From NCBI GenBank assembly GCA_001799485.1, contig MGTO01000135.1, positions 1 to 44,765 on the forward strand: a DNA stretch of 44,765 nt, written 5' to 3'. Source of the stretch: Desulfuromonadales bacterium GWC2_61_20. Lineage in GTDB: Bacteria; Desulfobacterota; Desulfuromonadia; Desulfuromonadales; UBA2197. Below the pieces are notes generated by a model. The model was not told the origin of the DNA. It was given only the letters and a program-made list of their open reading frames with translations, and did not search any database. Every line of letters begins with the position of its first letter. Positions within the stretch are counted from its first letter, which is position 1. Shown here in pieces: positions 42,199 through 44,765 of the stretch. The translations under genes were made by a program, and so were the position numbers.

Positions 42199-44159
42199 GC
42201 CAGCCAGCCGGTGGCGAGGAGGAGGCGGTTCAGCCCCCAGCCGCTGGCGAAGGCGATGGCGGTGACGAAAACGAAGATCAGCAGCGAGACCATCCAACCG
42301 CGCTCCTTCTTCATCATCATGAACTGGGCGACACAGGGGACAAAGAGGGTCAAGGTCACCGCCGCCACCGTCAGCTGCACCGGCGACAGCAGCCCGCTCG
42401 TCTGCAGATCGTAGAGTCCGGCCGCTCCGAAATCGCGGCGAAAGAAACCGAAGATGAAGGCCGCCGCCGCCTCGACCGGCAGACCGAGACTGAGCATGAC
42501 CGGCTGCACCCAGCCGACCAGGATATTGAGCCCTCCCGTCAGCTTGCCGGCCCAGAGGAGGATCGAGGCGACGATGAAGAGGGGGAAGATTTCGAAAAAG
42601 TACCACTGCATGCGAGTCAGGGTCTTGACCAGGACATTCCCCGGCTGGGGGAGACGCAAGGGGGGAATCTCCATGTAGAACATCGGCCGCTCCCCCGGCA
42701 TGAGGCGGGCAGCGAGGAGGCCGATGACGAGAAAGATCAGCAGGAGAAAGCTCGTCCAGACCAGCAGCGCTCCCGGCGTCGCCGAGAGCAAGGCGAGGAT
42801 GACCCCGAGTTGGGCGCTGCAGGGGATGGCGAGGGCCAACAGGATGGTGGCGATGACCCGCTCGCGTACCGTCTCCAACGTCCGCGTCACCATCGTCGCC
42901 ATGGTATCGCAGCCAAAACCGAGGACCATGGGAATCACCGCCCGGCCGTTGAGGCCGATGGCCTTGAAGAGACGATCGACCAACATGGCCAGGCGGGGGA
43001 AATAGCCGGAATCCTCGAGGATGGAGAAGGCGATGAAGAAGGTGCCGACGATGGGCAGGACCAGGGCGACGGCGTAGCGCACGGCGAGGGTGAGGATGCC
43101 GTATTCGCCGACCAGCAGCTCGTGCAGCCAGGACCAGGTGATGAAACGGTCGGCGACGGCGATGAACCAGGGGTTGAGATGCTCGAGGAAAAGTGTCCCT
43201 TCGAGAAAACCGACCACCGTTCCGGCGCCGAACTCGCCGACAAACTTGTACAGGCCGAAATAAAGCACCAACAGCAGCAGCGGCACCCCGGTCCACGGAT
43301 TCATCGACCAGCTTGAGAGGCGTTCGGCGAAGCTGGGCCGTCCCCCCGTGCGCTGCGTCACCACCTCGGCGAGGAGCCCCTGGCAGATGCGCTTGCGTTC
43401 GAGACTGATGCGCAGATGGAGATCGACCCGGCGCTCGAAAATGACCTGATTGACCGTCTGTTGCAGTTTGGCGTGGTGCGCCCCTTCCGTCGCCGCGACC
43501 AGGCCCTGGATCTCTTCGTCCCGCTGCAGCAGGAGCAACGCTAACGCCCGCCGGTCGAGACGATAGTTCCCTTCGAGCTGGGCGGCGACGCGGAGAATGT
43601 CATGCTCGAGGTCGCTGGCGTAGGCGAAAACCGGTCGGCGGGAGGGGTCAAAGGCGGCCAGGGCGGCGCGGATCTCGGCGAGCCCGCGCTTGCGCGCCGT
43701 CGCCGCTCCGACCACCGGCACCCCGAGACGCGACTGCAGCAGCGGCAGGTCGATGGTCATGCCGCAGCGTTCGGCCTCGTCCATGATGTTGACCACGACC
43801 AGCAGCGGCAGCCCCGCCTCGGCCAGCTGCAACGTCATCGGCAGCATGCGCTCGAGGTTGCGCGCGTCGATGACGTGGACCACCACATGGACCTCGCCGT
43901 GCAGGAGAATCTGCCGGGCGACCCGCTCCTCCTCGGTGATGGGGAGAAGACTGTACATGCCGGGGGTATCGAGGACCTCGTAGCGGAGGCCGGCGAGGTC
44001 GCAAAAACCATGCGCGACCTCGACCGAGGTGCCCGGATAGTTGGAAACTGTCGTGTAAGCCCCGGTGAGGGCATTGAAGAGGACGCTCTTGCCGACATTG
44101 GGGTTGCCGACAAGGACGATTTTCGGGACGCCGGCAGAGAGGGAAACAGGCTTGCTCAT
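42195..44159 (-). CDS. feoB: Ferrous iron transporter FeoB
   Basis: A 654-residue inner-membrane Fe(II) transporter. N-terminal G domain: G1 GNPNVGKS (18-25), G2 TTVSNYPGT, G3 DTPGMYS, G4 VVNIMD; then a helical GDI-like part and a membrane region with the two Gate motifs (ILEDSGYFPRLAMLVDRLFK and LGFGCDTMATMVTRTLETVRERVIATILLALAIPCSAQLG). It is shorter than E. coli FeoB (773), with a shortened C-terminus. A Fur box lies at 44191-44205. It overlaps the Cys-rich gene by 4 bp. Confidence 0.97.
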   Translation of the reverse strand: MSKPVSLSAGVPKIVLVGNPNVGKSVLFNALTGAYTTVSNYPGTSVEVAHGFCDLAGLRYEVLDTPGMYSLLPITEEERVARQILLHGEVHVVVHVIDARNLERMLPMTLQLAEAGLPLLVVVNIMDEAERCGMTIDLPLLQSRLGVPVVGAATARKRGLAEIRAALAAFDPSRRPVFAYASDLEHDILRVAAQLEGNYRLDRRALALLLLQRDEEIQGLVAATEGAHHAKLQQTVNQVIFERRVDLHLRISLERKRICQGLLAEVVTQRTGGRPSFAERLSSWSMNPWTGVPLLLLVLYFGLYKFVGEFGAGTVVGFLEGTLFLEHLNPWFIAVADRFITWSWLHELLVGEYGILTLAVRYAVALVLPIVGTFFIAFSILEDSGYFPRLAMLVDRLFKAIGLNGRAVIPMVLGFGCDTMATMVTRTLETVRERVIATILLALAIPCSAQLGVILALLSATPGALLVWTSFLLLIFLVIGLLAARLMPGERPMFYMEIPPLRLPQPGNVLVKTLTRMQWYFFEIFPLFIVASILLWAGKLTGGLNILVGWVQPVMLSLGLPVEAAAAFIFGFFRRDFGAAGLYDLQTSGLLSPVQLTVAAVTLTLFVPCVAQFMMMKKERGWMVSLLIFVFVTAIAFASGWGLNRLLLATGWLA

Positions 44160-44190
44160 GAAAGACCTTCATCGCTCTTCAGGGTAAGAT

Positions 44191-44205
44191 TGATAATCAT
44201 TTTCA
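44191..44205. promoter_or_regulatory. Fur box upstream of feoB
   Basis: TGATAAT-C-ATTTTCA matches the 7-1-7 Fur consensus with one mismatch. It lies between fur and feoB, about 32 bp before the feoB start, so feoB can be iron-repressed from an internal promoter. Confidence 0.8.
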
Positions 44206-44222
44206 CTGCCGCGGCGTGGCCA

Positions 44223-44651
44223 TCACTCCGGACCGCATTTGGCGCAACGTCCGTACAGTTCGAGGCGGTGGCTGAGAATGTGAAAACCATGTTGGCGGGC
44301 GACCCGCTGCTGCAGGCGCTCGATATCCCCATCCTCGAATTCGAGGATGGCACCGCAGGCGGTACAGATGAGGTGATCATGATGATCCTCGCCGCTGCAC
44401 TGCTCGTAGCGGGTCTGGCGATCGCCAAAGTGGCGCGACTCGGCCAGCCCGCTGCCGGCCAGGAGCTTGAGGGTGCGATGGACGGTGGCATAACCGATCC
44501 CCGGGTGCTGCTGACGAATCTGCAGATAGAGCTCTTCGGTGGAGAGGTGCCCCCCCGACTGCAGAAAAGCGTCGAGGATAATTTCCCGCTGCCGCGTCGA
44601 CTTCAGACCCTGGGTTAGCAGATAGTCCCGGAACTGTTGTTTGCGCTCCAT
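44223..44651 (-). CDS. fur: Ferric uptake regulator Fur
   Basis: A 142-residue metal-dependent repressor. Seen: LTQGLKSTRQREIILDAFLQSGGHLSTEELYLQIRQQHPGIGYATVHRTLKLLAGSGL (winged helix), HDHLICTACGAILEFEDGDIERLQQRVARQHGF (metal and dimer region) and the zinc CXXC pair at CTAC and CAKC. Start ATG 44651 follows ggaggaccgg; TTG 44663 is an alternative. A Fur box covers the start region (44665-44679), so it is probably autoregulated. First of the run fur-feoB-Cys-rich-dtxR/feoA. Confidence 0.93.
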   Translation of the reverse strand: MERKQQFRDYLLTQGLKSTRQREIILDAFLQSGGHLSTEELYLQIRQQHPGIGYATVHRTLKLLAGSGLAESRHFGDRQTRYEQCSGEDHHDHLICTACGAILEFEDGDIERLQQRVARQHGFHILSHRLELYGRCAKCGPE

Positions 44652-44664
44652 CCGGTCCTCCAAT

Positions 44665-44679
44665 TGAAAATGATTGTCA
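44665..44679. promoter_or_regulatory. Fur box at fur promoter
   Basis: TGAAAAT-G-ATTGTCA matches the 7-1-7 consensus with two mismatches and lies just after the -10, over the predicted transcription start. Confidence 0.8.
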
Positions 44680-44708
44680 ATTTAAGCGAGGCGGGAGGTC
44701 GCTGTCAA
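44680..44708 (-). promoter_or_regulatory. fur promoter
   Basis: On the minus strand, TTGACA (44708-44703) and TTAAAT (44685-44680) are spaced by 17 bp, about 30 bp before the fur start codon. Confidence 0.75.
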
Positions 44709-44727
44709 GGGAATTAACAGCGTCACG

Positions 44728-44765
44728 CTAACCGACGTTGGGCAGGAAGCGATAGAGGGAACCGG
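44728..44765 (-). CDS. Possible 3' end of an upstream gene (partial)
   Basis: A minus-strand frame enters from the right edge and ends with TAG at 44728; its last residues read GSLYRFLPNVG. Too short to identify. It would lie 20 bp before the fur -35. Confidence 0.3.
   Translation of the reverse strand, partial: GSLYRFLPNVG

Overview
The window is high-GC chromosomal DNA whose gene content points to a Desulfuromonadota/Geobacter-type bacterium (inference from content, not a database match). The supporting signs are the queA-tgt-yajC-secD-secF-TPR-recJ run, a rplM-rpsI-argC run followed by a DUF6485 gene and a YgiQ radical SAM gene, a DUF4388 protein next to a PilT ATPase, a c-type-heme (CXXCH) motif in a c-di-GMP sensor, and a fur-feoB-dtxR/feoA iron cluster. 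No rRNA, tRNA, CRISPR array, integrase or intact insertion sequence was found.

Layout. 1-2.1 kb: a B12-binding radical SAM gene overlapping a TetR repressor gene, with a 16-bp palindrome between the -35 and -10 positions. 2.1-2.57 kb: a gene-free stretch with a long perfect inverted repeat and a terminator. 2.57-5.2 kb: a tautomerase, a nucleotidyltransferase/HEPN (MNT-HEPN) pair with its own promoter and operator-like repeats, and an MFS exporter. 5.3-9.5 kb: outer-membrane protein, dodecin, AsmA-like protein, PlsC-type acyltransferase, QueG-like Fe-S protein and flavin reductase, with bidirectional terminators between convergent genes. 9.6-13.2 kb: PilT-family ATPase and DUF4388/GAF protein, divergent from a TerB-like gene across an intergenic region holding four perfect 14-bp tandem repeats. 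13.3-18.1 kb: a minus-strand run of ompA-like, stand-alone MshEN, orphan OppC-type permease, NTF2-like, mutM and thioesterase genes. 18.5-19.7 kb: an aminotransferase. 19.7-28.2 kb: the tRNA-queuosine and Sec-translocon run, ending in recJ. 28.2-33.0 kb: a 575-bp non-coding stretch, then an HD-GYP phosphodiesterase with a periplasmic heme motif followed at once by a GGDEF diguanylate cyclase. 33.1-37.1 kb: YgiQ, DUF6485, argC, rpsI, rplM. 37.1-41.3 kb: an accessory island. 41.4-44.7 kb: iron-homeostasis operon with two Fur boxes.

The most unusual part is 37.4-41.1 kb. A secreted-type 1011-residue protein with a transglutaminase-like core, whose position for the catalytic cysteine is alanine, carries near its end the motif DPSTGAGAYMIGGG. 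Immediately after that motif the DNA changes from GC-rich to very AT-rich, the protein becomes a hydrophobic membrane tail of about 120 residues, and an equally AT-rich gene for a polytopic membrane protein follows with a 4-bp overlap. This is the architecture of a polymorphic toxin with a swappable C-terminal tip and a cognate membrane immunity protein. The toxin role is inference; no function has been shown from sequence alone.

A second theme is c-di-GMP: the PDE/cyclase pair, the MshEN protein (a fold known to bind c-di-GMP) and the PilT/DUF4388 genes could together control pili or surface behaviour. A third is local autoregulation: the TetR, MNT-HEPN and fur promoters each have palindromes or repeats over the polymerase-binding region.
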